Shown piece after piece: positions 49,306 through 57,472 of a stretch of DNA of 64,000 nt. Below the pieces are notes generated by a model. The model saw nothing but the letters and a program-made list of their open reading frames with translations. It made no database searches and had not been told where the DNA came from. The stretch's first letter is position 1. The number at the start of each line of letters is the position of its first letter. The position numbers and the translations under genes were made by a program. The stretch is from a virus: positions 1-64,000 of the IMG/VR virus record IMGVR_UViG_3300035703_000079. One strand, written 5' to 3'.

Positions 49306-49730
49306 AGCGGGTCAGCGGTAAATTCGAGTTCGGTTCCGTATATCCCAAATACAGTGTTTTGAAGCACATGAACATGGCTCGGTTTCACAATGAAAGCGTC
49401 GCCCTTGACACCCATTGAAAACCCTTCTACCTCTGGGTGTTCCCATACCTGAACCAACATAAAATTTACATGCTTCCAAAACATTCCAAGTTTCACAAAC
49501 CCCGCCCTTCTCAGCCACGTCTCGTCGAGTGGGATGGGTTCCAATTCATCCAGACAAACCCAGAATGAATCCGGGGGGTTGATTTCAACAATCCATTTGT
49601 CCTTAAATCGGTCAGGCGTTGGTTCTGGCTGTCGGATGCTTACAACCTTGTTGTACGCCCCGTTGTAAAGGATTCCAGACCCAATTCGTAATTCGTTTGC
49701 GTTCATTTCGTTTTGTTCGGATGGGTTCAT
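49302..49730 (-). CDS. conserved phage protein (NELRIG-type)
   Basis: 142 aa from ATG 49730. NANELRIGSGILYNGAYNKV, a central PIPLDETWLRRAGFVK and a C-terminal HVLQNTVFGIYGTEL are the landmarks of a small protein common in Bacteroidota phages and mobile elements; role unknown. ATGA-coupled on both sides. Confidence 0.7.
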   Translation of the reverse strand: MNPSEQNEMNANELRIGSGILYNGAYNKVVSIRQPEPTPDRFKDKWIVEINPPDSFWVCLDELEPIPLDETWLRRAGFVKLGMFWKHVNFMLVQVWEHPEVEGFSMGVKGDAFIVKPSHVHVLQNTVFGIYGTELEFTADPL

Positions 49731-49966
49731 GGCTTTATCCATCTGACCTTGTAGTGTTCACACATCATTTCAAAATGAGCCTTGCTGCTGTTTTCGTGAA
49801 AGGACACGGGATTTTTTGAGTCAATCCAATAGCCTTCTTTTTTGAAAATCAATGCTGGCGAATCGTGGTTTTCTTTGTATTCACAAATTCCAGCAATCGC
49901 CGTCTCATCCTGAATCAAATCAAACAGTTCGGCGTAATCGGTGGAAAGGGTGTAGGGGGTTTTCAT
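49727..49966 (-). CDS. hypothetical protein, 79 aa
   Basis: Mixed composition with ELFDLIQDETAIAGICEYKE and a C-terminal FEMMCEHYKVRWIKP. ATGA overlap with both neighbours. No family recognised. Confidence 0.6.
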   Translation of the reverse strand: MKTPYTLSTDYAELFDLIQDETAIAGICEYKENHDSPALIFKKEGYWIDSKNPVSFHENSSKAHFEMMCEHYKVRWIKP

Positions 49967-50241
49967 TTTAGCTCTGGGAATAATCTGTTTACAATCATAA
50001 CATAGGCATAGAACGAGTCTTTACGGACCATCATTTCGTAAAACACATATCCCACTCCGTTAATAACCCTTTTGAAGTCATATTTTGCAGTTGCCGGATA
50101 TGCTCGAATTTGGCGAATCAATACGGCTTCATCTGCATTTACTCCTTTCATAACGCCAACAATATGCAATGCCCGACCTGTCTTTTCTCCGGTCTCAAGA
50201 TTGATTATGTCGTTTTTAAAACTTTGATAAAATACTTTCAT
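49963..50241 (-). CDS. hypothetical protein, 92 aa
   Basis: Start at ATG 50241 (MKVFYQSFKNDII). RALHIVGVMKGVNADEAVLI and YDFKRVINGVGYVFYEMM. ATGA-coupled upstream. No family recognised. Confidence 0.6.
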   Translation of the reverse strand: MKVFYQSFKNDIINLETGEKTGRALHIVGVMKGVNADEAVLIRQIRAYPATAKYDFKRVINGVGYVFYEMMVRKDSFYAYVMIVNRLFPELK

Positions 50242-50510
50242 GGTTTTCTGGTTTTGATTCGGAAGCAAGCAACATATTGTCCATTGTCAGACATTAACAA
50301 AACATGATCCATCCGATAGGAATAGAGAAGCACCCCATATTCTGAAACTACGGCATCTTTTTCATCCATTGGCGCAGGAACAACCGCCCCGCACTCCCTC
50401 ACATTCCTTTCGTAAGTCTCCGGTTCATTGGCCCGGATATGCTCAAGCACTCGAATCAATTGGTCTCGATTCGGCTGGTTGGCTGGGATTTGGTTGTATG
50501 GATTATTCAT
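50238..50510 (-). CDS. hypothetical protein, 90 aa
   Basis: DQLIRVLEHIRANEPETYERNV helix followed by VVSEYGVLLYSYRMDHVLLM. No family recognised. Confidence 0.6.
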   Translation of the reverse strand: MNNPYNQIPANQPNRDQLIRVLEHIRANEPETYERNVRECGAVVPAPMDEKDAVVSEYGVLLYSYRMDHVLLMSDNGQYVACFRIKTRKP

Positions 50511-50540
50511 GGCTTAATCGTAGTTAAATACGGGGTCCTA

Positions 50541-50708
50541 TCAATCTCTGGCTGACCAAATTGATTGTACTCCAATGGCATAATCACGACAAAAAAATCC
50601 TCCCCAATCCCTCCCTTTGAGTAATTCGACCAACTCAGGCCACTCCTGTTCATTCAGAGCAATCCGCTCCCGGCGCAATTGCTCTCGTTTTGTTTCGATG
50701 AATTTCAT
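50541..50708 (-). CDS. hypothetical protein, 55 aa
   Basis: Start at ATG 50708 (MKFIETKREQLRRERIAL), ATGA-coupled to the upstream zinc-ribbon gene. EWPELVELLKGRDWGGFFC follows. No family recognised. Confidence 0.55.
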   Translation of the reverse strand: MKFIETKREQLRRERIALNEQEWPELVELLKGRDWGGFFCRDYAIGVQSIWSARD

Positions 50709-51037
50709 GTCATTCCAATTAAATTGTTGAAACATCCCTCGCAATACCCCTCGTGGAGAACCTCTGGGGCCTTTCCGCAGGATTTGCAGAGGGAGTCTTT
50801 TATGTTTTGCAGGAAGTATCTCAGGAGTATCGCCGTGTATTCCTCGGCTTCTTCCCGAGAGGGCGCAACATGGGTTCGGGCACGATAGTGGGAATTGTAT
50901 GAAAGACCCCCCTTAAACGGGTTATCGGAGAGAGATATATTCACCCCATGTTCCTCCCACGCCCATTCCCGGAATTGCTCCCACGTGGTTCCCGGGAACC
51001 CGATGGATTGCGCAAGGGATAGTGCTTCGTTGTTCAT
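50705..51037 (-). CDS. small protein with C-terminal zinc ribbon
   Basis: 110 aa from ATG 51037. LSLAQSIGFPGTTWEQFREWAW, then a C-terminal CKSC - 12 residues - CEGC pair that should bind zinc. ATGA-coupled on both sides. Role unknown; possibly nucleic-acid binding. Confidence 0.6.
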   Translation of the reverse strand: MNNEALSLAQSIGFPGTTWEQFREWAWEEHGVNISLSDNPFKGGLSYNSHYRARTHVAPSREEAEEYTAILLRYFLQNIKDSLCKSCGKAPEVLHEGYCEGCFNNLIGMT

Positions 51038-51231
51038 GCTGCAAATCTGCCCAATCCCGGGGCTGCCAGCATTTTTTCTCGACCAAACTTTCGAATTTTC
51101 GGACAAAATTGTGTTTTCAAGGGAATATTCCATAAGGAATAACGCAGAATACTCCAAAAGGTCCTATAATCCGGGGTAAATCCCCTCAGTTGCACCGAGC
51201 CTTTGTATCGCTTTTTATTTCCCCCGTTCAT
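51034..51231 (-). CDS. small basic protein, 65 aa
   Basis: ATG 51231 lies 3 nt past the stop of the 293-aa gene and its TGA overlaps the next ATG. GGNKKRYKGSVQLRGF and RTFWSILRYSLWNI; basic. Coupling supports it, composition is less typical. Confidence 0.5.
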   Translation of the reverse strand: MNGGNKKRYKGSVQLRGFTPDYRTFWSILRYSLWNIPLKTQFCPKIRKFGREKMLAAPGLGRFAA

Positions 51232-51233
51232 TA

Positions 51234-52115
51234 TCAGCCATTTACCCGATGTCTGTTCCTTTTTAGTTCAACTTTCGGCAACACTTTGTCGGCCATGCGA
51301 AGCACGTCTTTTCCCTGATAAGTGGTGAGACAATGCCCTTCTTCGGGGTAAAGCAGAAAGAAAACAGATTTGTCCATGCCTTCCGGGAGTTTCTTGAAGC
51401 GTTTGTAATGCTCCAGAAGATTATGCCCTTTCGCTTGTCGCTTCATCCGGGAAGCAAACATTCTGCTTCGACCAAATGGGGCACAAAGGAGGGAACATGA
51501 GACAGCGTTATATTCTGCGTAAGAGGAAACAAAAGGAGAATGAAAGTCGGCACCAATAGCAACACTTCTTCTTATTTCTTTTGATTTCTCTTCCGTCCGA
51601 ATGATTTTGTTTATGCGTCGCCTTGCGTTATCTGCAAGCAACTTGTAGGACTCCAAGGTGTGTCCCAGAGATGGCAACGCTTGTTTGAGTTTTTCTTCTT
51701 TCCGGGCTTCCCCCAATTTTCTGTCCATGTGTTTCGCTTCAGCAGCAAAAACCAGAGACTTGAAATGGGCGGCACTTTCGATGTTGTCCGGAAGGACAAT
51801 GGAAGTGCTTGTGTAAAGTTTTTTTCGACTTGCAATTTTTCTCAGGCTCACAACCCACCACCTTCCGAATTTCTTATACATAAATCCGGCCTCTACAAGG
51901 GCGCATCGGTATTTCCGGAATTGGGAATAGGACATTCCCAGAGAAGTGGCTATAAGTCGATTGTGGGCCTCTGAGCCGTCCCAGTTTCCGCCTTTGTATG
52001 TTTTCCAGAGGGGGATGTAAACAAGAGGAACTGCCCGCTGTAAACGCACGTTTCTTTCCCGGAATATTTCCGTTGCTAAGTGGAGAGGAAAGAAGCGGTG
52101 TTGTGTGTTGTCCAT
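51234..52115 (-). CDS. putative winged-helix DNA-binding protein
   Basis: 293 aa, basic. The N-terminal 100 residues (YIPLWKTYKGGNWDGSEAHNRL, LGMSYSQFRKYRCALVEAGFMYKK, RWWVVSLRKI) follow a winged-helix arrangement as in phage and plasmid replication or regulatory proteins; the remainder is basic helices. First gene of its transcription unit behind a 300-bp gap with a strong hairpin. Confidence 0.5.
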   Translation of the reverse strand: MDNTQHRFFPLHLATEIFRERNVRLQRAVPLVYIPLWKTYKGGNWDGSEAHNRLIATSLGMSYSQFRKYRCALVEAGFMYKKFGRWWVVSLRKIASRKKLYTSTSIVLPDNIESAAHFKSLVFAAEAKHMDRKLGEARKEEKLKQALPSLGHTLESYKLLADNARRRINKIIRTEEKSKEIRRSVAIGADFHSPFVSSYAEYNAVSCSLLCAPFGRSRMFASRMKRQAKGHNLLEHYKRFKKLPEGMDKSVFFLLYPEEGHCLTTYQGKDVLRMADKVLPKVELKRNRHRVNG

Positions 52116-52124
52116 AAACAGTTC

Positions 52125-52164
52125 GGCCCCGAAAAACTAGTAGCACTTTGTAGTTTCCGGGGCC
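52125..52164 (-). promoter_or_regulatory. long hairpin in the leader of the 293-aa gene
   Basis: GGCCCCGAAAAACTA (52125-52139) pairs with TAGTTTCCGGGGCC (52151-52164), 11-nt loop. In the - strand leader about 10 nt before the ATG. Could be a terminator relic, attenuator or protein-binding hairpin. Nothing else is evident in 52165-52415 apart from AT-rich spacer. Confidence 0.55.
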
Positions 52165-52415
52165 TTGATGTTTGTGGCACGAGGGGGACGAAGGTGCTAC
52201 TCTTAATCCGTTGGAACAAAAGTAACTTTCCCCCATCGCTTTGCAAAGAAATTCTCAAAATTTTACTCCGGCAAGTTCTTCTCTATATTTTCCGGGATTC
52301 TCTCGACAGAATAACAAAAAAGCTCGAGGGACGCCCCCGAGCCTTTCCATTCCTAGTACCTCTTGAAACAAGTTAGTTCGCAATTCTGACGTTCATTTGC
52401 TTCCCCAATAATAGC

Positions 52416-52904
52416 TTAATCAATGGCTTTCGGAAGGGAAACAGCAATCCCCGTTTTGCTCGTTTTGTACGGAGGGAATATTTTCACCACTTCCCCCGTG
52501 TTGGCATCAACAAAATCCATAGGCTCTTTCAGCGCCTTGAGGAAATCCTGTCGATCCTTCTCCTTGGCTTTCGCTTGTTCTGCCTCGGATTGAAGGGAGA
52601 ATAACACGGCATCATTCGTTTTGTCGAAATGCCATTTCGCCCCCACTTCCTTCACTTGAATTTTGCAGCCCTTGTATTCCGTTGTTTTTGTGCGTCCAGA
52701 GAGTTCCTCGGCTTCTTTGAGGGCTTTCTCCCCAACCATTTCCATGGCCTTATCCAGGGCCGCAGAAAGGCCCTTCATGGCAATGTATAGCGGAAGGGCG
52801 TCTTCCCCTTCGTCCATCACAGCGTTTCTCACGCTTACAGCTTCGTCAGCGGCAGCCACTTCATTCAGAATGGCGTTGTCCCGCAGGTATTCGTATAGAT
52901 TCAT
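52416..52904 (-). CDS. conserved phage replication-region protein
   Basis: 162 aa. Acidic N-terminus, KALKEAEELSGRTKTTEYKGCKIQVKEVGAKW with FDKTNDAVLFSLQSEAEQAKAK, then a beta end. The YKGCKIQVKEVG segment resembles proteins found next to phage recombination genes; role unknown. ATGA-coupled to the gene upstream. Confidence 0.55.
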   Translation of the reverse strand: MNLYEYLRDNAILNEVAAADEAVSVRNAVMDEGEDALPLYIAMKGLSAALDKAMEMVGEKALKEAEELSGRTKTTEYKGCKIQVKEVGAKWHFDKTNDAVLFSLQSEAEQAKAKEKDRQDFLKALKEPMDFVDANTGEVVKIFPPYKTSKTGIAVSLPKAID

Positions 52905-53125
52905 TTGCTTTCTCTTGGAATAATTTTCACAACACTCCTTTGTTCAACACGCTTTATCATCCGGGAGAAGTCCCCTCCCGGCTCCCGGAAGAGCCTGTAC
53001 GCCCCTCCCATTTTCTCGAGGACATACACTTCGTACATCCCCGCCACCATGCGTATAAACTCCGTAGGGACAACAGAGCCCTTCGCCCCGTTTATCAGAA
53101 TGTAATCTCCTTTCGTTGGTTTCAT
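52901..53125 (-). CDS. hypothetical protein, 74 aa
   Basis: Small beta-type protein (KGDYILINGAKGSVVPTEFIR, MYEVYVLEKMGGAYRLF). It follows a terminator hairpin, so it would need its own promoter or read-through. Confidence 0.55.
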   Translation of the reverse strand: MKPTKGDYILINGAKGSVVPTEFIRMVAGMYEVYVLEKMGGAYRLFREPGGDFSRMIKRVEQRSVVKIIPRESK

Positions 53126-53134
53126 AGAAAAAAG

Positions 53135-53154
53135 CCCCGTGTTTCAGGGGCTTG
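53135..53154 (-). terminator. terminator after the 53163 gene
   Basis: GCCCC / GGGGC hairpin (about 53141-53145 and 53150-53154) with TTTTTT on the - strand (rc of the A-run just left). Confidence 0.7.
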
Positions 53155-53162
53155 TCTTTGGT

Positions 53163-53984
53163 TTAGAACGGAAGAAAGAAGCTCTCAATTTCTGCCCGCT
53201 GCTCGGCAGACAGCACAATGTTAAAACGCTTTTCCAGCTCAGGGACATCTCCAATACTTCCCCCGTTTGTTTTCACGTATTCCAGCATTTCGGCGTAGCC
53301 GGGGGGTGTAGCAGCGACAGCCGCAGGGGCCGCAGGAGCGGGCTTGGCTTGCGCTTCGAAGGCAGAAACAGCAGGATTGGTAGCGGGGGGAACAACGGCT
53401 TGCTGTGCCCCTTGTGTGGCCTGCCATTCAGCGCTCGTCTTGGCTTTCTCCTGAAGGAAAGCAGGCAATTTCTCGAAGGCGGCAATGTGCTCGGCATTTC
53501 CAGCCAAATATTCCCGGACATCAAAGAGCAATGTGGGATTGACAGCCGCAGGGCAGGAGAGCCCGGCCATGAGCTTTGTGATGGACAGGATTTCAGCCCT
53601 TGTAGAGCCAGACTTGCTTGTCTTGTGCACCACCTGCACCTGCGCAGGAGCACCAAGCAGCTTTGACATATCAAACTCCCCGGCTTCATCATCCGTCAGG
53701 GGTTTTCCTCTCCACGCTCCCAGCGTCTTTCTGAGGTTGGCGTTTTCTCCCATGTAATAGGAGAACTCCCGGCTTACAACAAAGGGCTGAGGGCCGTTTT
53801 CCTCCTTGAAAACGTGTGTAGCGTTCGGGAGCTCAAAGCTCAAATACACCTTGGGCGTGTTCTTGGCTTGGCCTTGGTATTCGTCAGCAATAATGCCAAC
53901 ATACACCATTTGGTAACAACGGGCAATGTGTGTGTCTTCTGGCGGAAGTGTGCGAGGAGAAGATGGAAGGACAGGCGCTTTCAT
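53163..53984 (-). CDS. phage replication/recombination protein, OB-fold-like
   Basis: 273 aa. Residues 1-130 (YVGIIADEYQGQAKNTPKVYLSFELP, PFVVSREFSYYMGENANLRKTLGAW) match a family of single-strand-binding-like proteins seen in phages; VQVVHKTSKSGSTRAEILSITKL ends the domain. An Ala/Pro/Gln linker (about 190-230) and a short helical acidic tail, the layout of SSB-type proteins. Role: DNA replication or annealing. Confidence 0.6.
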   Translation of the reverse strand: MKAPVLPSSPRTLPPEDTHIARCYQMVYVGIIADEYQGQAKNTPKVYLSFELPNATHVFKEENGPQPFVVSREFSYYMGENANLRKTLGAWRGKPLTDDEAGEFDMSKLLGAPAQVQVVHKTSKSGSTRAEILSITKLMAGLSCPAAVNPTLLFDVREYLAGNAEHIAAFEKLPAFLQEKAKTSAEWQATQGAQQAVVPPATNPAVSAFEAQAKPAPAAPAAVAATPPGYAEMLEYVKTNGGSIGDVPELEKRFNIVLSAEQRAEIESFFLPF

Positions 53985-54170
53985 AGAATTGAATTGTTTT
54001 TAGAATGTTAAAAAAAGATGGACAAAGTTGGACATTTAATTTCGTTCTCCCTCTCCCTTCTCCACGTCCAATCAATTACGCTCGACAAGCGTTTGATATT
54101 CAACGACGAATGTAGCAGATTTTCCAAGGGAAAACAAAAAGAATTTTTGATGGAAAAATGGAACAAAATT

Positions 54171-54560
54171 TCAGACAATAGAGCGAGGGGGTAATTCCTG
54201 CAAATAAACGGGCAATCTGGCGCTTTTCCCTTGTCGGTGGAGCGTAACACAAGTGAGGTCGCTTGACGTTATTTCCTTTGGCCAGCGTATTCCATGTTCT
54301 TTCTCAGAGGAATGAATGCAGAGCCCTTGTTGTATGTCCGGCAATGGCTTGTAGGGCTTTTCCAGCGCCTCAGCAAGCAGTTCAAACGCAAGGGAGGCTG
54401 CCCCTTCAGCATTTAGGGCCATAGCCCGGGCCGCTTTCGGGAAATCGGAGAGGGCAATGTGCTTTCTCCGGAGCATTTGTGTTGGCAATGGAAGCCCGGA
54501 CGCTTCCCACGTGGCAAGCAAATGATTCAGCTTGCGGACGTATTCGTTTGACGTATTCAT
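54171..54560 (-). CDS. hypothetical protein, 129 aa
   Basis: Start at ATG 54560 (MNTSNEYVRKLNHLLATW), ATGA-coupled upstream. Helical first half, PKEITSSDLTCVTLHRQGKS near the end. No family recognised. The 186 bp downstream hold no gene. Confidence 0.6.
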   Translation of the reverse strand: MNTSNEYVRKLNHLLATWEASGLPLPTQMLRRKHIALSDFPKAARAMALNAEGAASLAFELLAEALEKPYKPLPDIQQGLCIHSSEKEHGIRWPKEITSSDLTCVTLHRQGKSARLPVYLQELPPRSIV

Positions 54561-54778
54561 TGATTTTCGATTTGTTTTCCGAAGTGCTTGGTTTTCCAGA
54601 ATTTGTCTCGGGCCGGGATATGCCAGCCAAGCAAGGCAAGGACAGCCGAAGGGATGAACGCCAGGACAAACCAAAGGATACCCCAAGGGTATGTGGCGTA
54701 AAGCGGGGACAGGAACACGGCAACAGCCGTCAGGGCCGCAATTAAGCGGAAGATGGTGTTTTTAGAAGCGGGCGACAT
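54557..54778 (-). CDS. two-span membrane protein
   Basis: 73 aa with hydrophobic segments (IFRLIAALTAVAVFLSPLYA and GILWFVLAFIPSAVLALLGW) and a basic tail. Early-region membrane protein; possibly superinfection exclusion or metabolite transport. Overlaps its upstream neighbour by 17 nt. Confidence 0.65.
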   Translation of the reverse strand: MSPASKNTIFRLIAALTAVAVFLSPLYATYPWGILWFVLAFIPSAVLALLGWHIPARDKFWKTKHFGKQIENQ

Positions 54779-54986
54779 ATTGACGGGACTTAAAGCGTTC
54801 GTATTGCGTTTGCGTGGCTTGGATGTGATTCCAGGCGTTGTCGTATTCCTGCTGCCCTATTGGGGCTTTGCGGAGCTTTTCCCGGAATTCCTCTGCGGGC
54901 ATTTCGTCCGGGGCATTGAGGGCAATAGCGGCCTGCAAAAGGAGCGTATTGCGCAAATGGCTGTGTTTTATGTCTTGTGCTTTCAT
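54762..54986 (-). CDS. hypothetical protein, 74 aa
   Basis: Start at ATG 54986 (MKAQDIKHSHLRNTLLLQAA). Helical; EYDNAWNHIQATQTQYERFK. No family recognised. Confidence 0.6.
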   Translation of the reverse strand: MKAQDIKHSHLRNTLLLQAAIALNAPDEMPAEEFREKLRKAPIGQQEYDNAWNHIQATQTQYERFKSRQYVARF

Positions 54987-54990
54987 GGCA

Positions 54991-55236
54991 TTAGTTCTCC
55001 CAATTTCCTTGACCTGATTGTACGCCCCGGTATTTCGCAATAAACCCGCTTGGACTAATCGTAGGGGTAAATTCATTGGTTCGGGTCCACTCCCCGAACA
55101 TTTCAGAGTAGCGCAGGGAATGCCCCGCCCTTGGCATAGTGCTCAGGAGTATCTTCTCCCCCAGCCTTTCCAGATGGGCTTTCAGGGGTAGGAATGTAGC
55201 GGTGTCCGGGAAGGGCCCGATTATTTCGTGGTGCAT
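54991..55236 (-). CDS. hypothetical protein, 81 aa
   Basis: Start at ATG 55236 (MHHEIIGPFPDTATFLPLK). Overlaps the gene upstream by 16 nt. No family recognised. Confidence 0.6.
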   Translation of the reverse strand: MHHEIIGPFPDTATFLPLKAHLERLGEKILLSTMPRAGHSLRYSEMFGEWTRTNEFTPTISPSGFIAKYRGVQSGQGNWEN

Positions 55237-55517
55237 GGCTCGAAGTATTTGGTGATGAAGTCTTGGAAGGTGATGGTGGGAGTTCGGTCCGCAAGAGAGC
55301 AAGTGTCCCATTCTTTCGCATTTACAGCCTTAAAATTGTGGTAGTATGCCGCCACTTTTTCCTTCATCCACAGCCAAAGCCAATATTTATTTGGGGCTAC
55401 TTCTTCCGAAGACTGTTCAAAAATGGCTTTTAGTTCGGGCAAATCGCTTGAATGAACTTCGATAACCTCGCCCCGCATTTCCCGCAGGTCCGCCCCCGGT
55501 TTCAGTTGGTATTTCAT
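55221..55517 (-). CDS. hypothetical protein, 98 aa
   Basis: DLREMRGEVIEVHSSDLPELKAIF, Trp-rich YWLWLWMKEK, DFITKYFEPCT. ATGA-coupled upstream. No family recognised. Confidence 0.6.
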   Translation of the reverse strand: MKYQLKPGADLREMRGEVIEVHSSDLPELKAIFEQSSEEVAPNKYWLWLWMKEKVAAYYHNFKAVNAKEWDTCSLADRTPTITFQDFITKYFEPCTTK

Positions 55518-55759
55518 GGCTTTAATTCTTTCAGTCTTTCATTCATCCCCCTTTGCCAAATCTCCTGGGCTCGTTGTGAGAGGTTCCAGCCTATTTGCTC
55601 CGGGCTGTATCCCGGGGCTTCCAACACGATGGATATTTCCAGCATTTGACTACCCAAATCCCGGGTTTCGACCAAAGGGGTTTGCAGCGGGAATAGTTCT
55701 TTCAGGGCCTTTCTCACGTAGGGAAGAGAGGTTTGGACGATGGATAAAATCAATTTCAT
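55514..55759 (-). CDS. hypothetical protein, 81 aa
   Basis: Start at ATG 55759 (MKLILSIVQTSLPYVRKAL); ATGA-coupled both sides. Helical with PGYSPEQIGWNLSQRAQEIW. No family recognised. Confidence 0.6.
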   Translation of the reverse strand: MKLILSIVQTSLPYVRKALKELFPLQTPLVETRDLGSQMLEISIVLEAPGYSPEQIGWNLSQRAQEIWQRGMNERLKELKP

Positions 55760-56025
55760 AACCCTTTCACCCATTCCTGCACCTCTTTCGGGGCGTTTGT
55801 TATTTCAATCTCCACGCCTATCCAATCCGGGTCCGCCCGGTATGCCTCCAGCATGGTGTGAATAGGCTTATTCCAGTCTTGCCGGATGTTGCCTGTAAAT
55901 TGCCCGAATCCAGCCGGATGGGTTGGGTTTTCAGAGGCTCCAAACATATCGCCGGACCTCCGATTGATGATGGTAAAGCGGTCGTAAGTCTTGCCGCCAT
56001 TGTCAAAGATTGCGGGGTTTTTCAT
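55756..56025 (-). CDS. conserved small phage protein (NPAIFDNGGKT-type)
   Basis: 89 aa from ATG 56025. KNPAIFDNGGKTYDRFTIIN is a start I associate with a small family in phages and mobile elements; DWIGVEIEITNAPKEVQEW ends it. Function unknown. Confidence 0.6.
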   Translation of the reverse strand: MKNPAIFDNGGKTYDRFTIINRRSGDMFGASENPTHPAGFGQFTGNIRQDWNKPIHTMLEAYRADPDWIGVEIEITNAPKEVQEWVKGL

Positions 56026-56111
56026 GGTGTCATTCAATTTGATTTAGCCCCCTCGCCTGATGCCGAATCGTGCCCGCCCGTGTTTCAGGCGGGGGTGAGG
56101 GGTGGGCTGCA

Positions 56112-56780
56112 TTAAATAGCCGCTAATTGCCCGGCCAGCTCAAAAATTTTATCCAGATTGGGCCGCTTCTTTTTAGGCAGGAAGTAGTGCACCCGGGACG
56201 CCCCTATTTTTGACTCCGCCCCCATTTCCCGTAATAGTCCAATGGTGCGGGGGTGCGCCTGAATGTTTTTCGCCTCAAGGGCCGCCAGAAAGTCAATAAT
56301 TGAGGCCATTTCCCCCGCTTTGATTGTGTCAATAGCTTTTTGTGCGGATTCGTGCAGCGCCTTTTCCTGCGCCTCTTTGCGCTCGATTGCGGCCCGTTCC
56401 TTTGCTTCCTTTTCGGCCTGCGCTTTCTGTTCCCGCTCCGCTTTAATTTGCTCCCTGCGGGCCCACATTGGCGCCGTATCAATCCCGGCCATATTTGCGG
56501 CCTCGATATGTAGTAAGCTAATCCAAGGGAAAGACATAATGCCAGAAAGGAAGTTTTCCGCCGTTTCGTCAATTCGGGCTGCGTTGCTTTCAAGGGTTTG
56601 CAGGTAGTACGTGCCCTCGCAGATATACACACCCTCAGCAACCCGCAAGACCAGCCAGTAATATCGCCCCTCGTCCGGAACGCTAAACCCGTATTTTGAG
56701 CCGGGGACAGGGGTCAATTCCATGTTTTTAAGGCAGACAGTGTTTTGATCTGCCTTGTAGGTTAGAACTTTCGTTTTCAT
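56112..56780 (-). CDS. hypothetical coiled-coil protein, 222 aa
   Basis: Residues 1-95 mixed beta with YYWLVLRVAEGVYICEGTYY; 120-170 a long Glu/Lys/Ala coiled coil (KAEREQKAQAEKEAKERAAIE); the last 60 residues form a small basic wHTH-like end (AHPRTIGLLREMGAESKIG). No family recognised. Confidence 0.55.
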   Translation of the reverse strand: MKTKVLTYKADQNTVCLKNMELTPVPGSKYGFSVPDEGRYYWLVLRVAEGVYICEGTYYLQTLESNAARIDETAENFLSGIMSFPWISLLHIEAANMAGIDTAPMWARREQIKAEREQKAQAEKEAKERAAIERKEAQEKALHESAQKAIDTIKAGEMASIIDFLAALEAKNIQAHPRTIGLLREMGAESKIGASRVHYFLPKKKRPNLDKIFELAGQLAAI

Positions 56781-56852
56781 GGTGTTAAAAATGGTTAGCC
56801 CCCAGCTTGTTCCGATGTTGAAGCGTGCGGCCCGTAGGCATGGGGGTGTGTT

Positions 56853-56975
56853 TTATTTATTATCCCTTTGAGCCCCGGCCCACAACAGCCCCGCAAGGCA
56901 GGCAACAAGGCACATGAAAGGCCAAACGATGGACAGAATCACGGCAATGGAGAGAAGGAGGAAGGCGGTTTTCAT
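56853..56975 (-). CDS. small membrane protein, 40 aa
   Basis: MKTAFLLLSIAVILSIVWPF then MCLVACLAGLLWAG: hydrophobic nearly throughout. ATGA overlap with the upstream gene supports it. Function unknown. Confidence 0.55.
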   Translation of the reverse strand: MKTAFLLLSIAVILSIVWPFMCLVACLAGLLWAGAQRDNK

Positions 56976-57139
56976 GCGTTCTCAATACTTAAACGTTCAA
57001 CAATACACCCAGCCGCCCAACCTTCAATTTCCGGATTGTAGGCATGAAGTTTGTGAGGTTCCACATGAAACACTTTGGTTTCTCCGATTCGCTCAGGGGT
57101 TTTGAAGTCCTGACGAATGATGTAGGTTATTTTTAGCAT
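56972..57139 (-). CDS. hypothetical protein, 55 aa
   Basis: ATG 57139 to TGA 56972. MLKITYIIRQDFKTPERIG, then VEPHKLHAYNPEIEGW. Overlaps the upstream gene by 7 nt and the downstream one by 4 nt. No family recognised. Confidence 0.6.
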   Translation of the reverse strand: MLKITYIIRQDFKTPERIGETKVFHVEPHKLHAYNPEIEGWAAGCIVERLSIENA

Positions 57140-57459
57140 TGGATTAGGTGTTTAGCAGCCCGGTATAAATTTTGGTCGTCCTCTATTTCATCAAGAGTAT
57201 AGGCCCGGACAACAAAGTCCCCAAATTCGCCGGACGTATCGCCCTGCTCCCATACAACCCGCTCAGAGGCGCATTCAATCAGTTTTCCCGGTTCTTTGTC
57301 GGTTAGGTCATATCCAGGCCCTAAAAGCCATTTTTCCATCGCTTCGGGCTTATTTGGTGCGTCAATCAGTCCGACAGCCTCAAATCCGCCCGTGTGCCGG
57401 AATTGCTGGTAACGTAGGGTGCACTCGCTGTGTTGCTCAAAGATGTAGTAGGTTTTCAT
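57133..57459 (-). CDS. hypothetical protein, 108 aa
   Basis: Start at ATG 57459 (MKTYYIFEQHSECTLRYQQF). Acidic; FGDFVVRAYTLDEIEDDQNLY. No family recognised. Confidence 0.6.
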   Translation of the reverse strand: MKTYYIFEQHSECTLRYQQFRHTGGFEAVGLIDAPNKPEAMEKWLLGPGYDLTDKEPGKLIECASERVVWEQGDTSGEFGDFVVRAYTLDEIEDDQNLYRAAKHLIQC

Positions 57460-57472
57460 TGGTAAATCGGTT

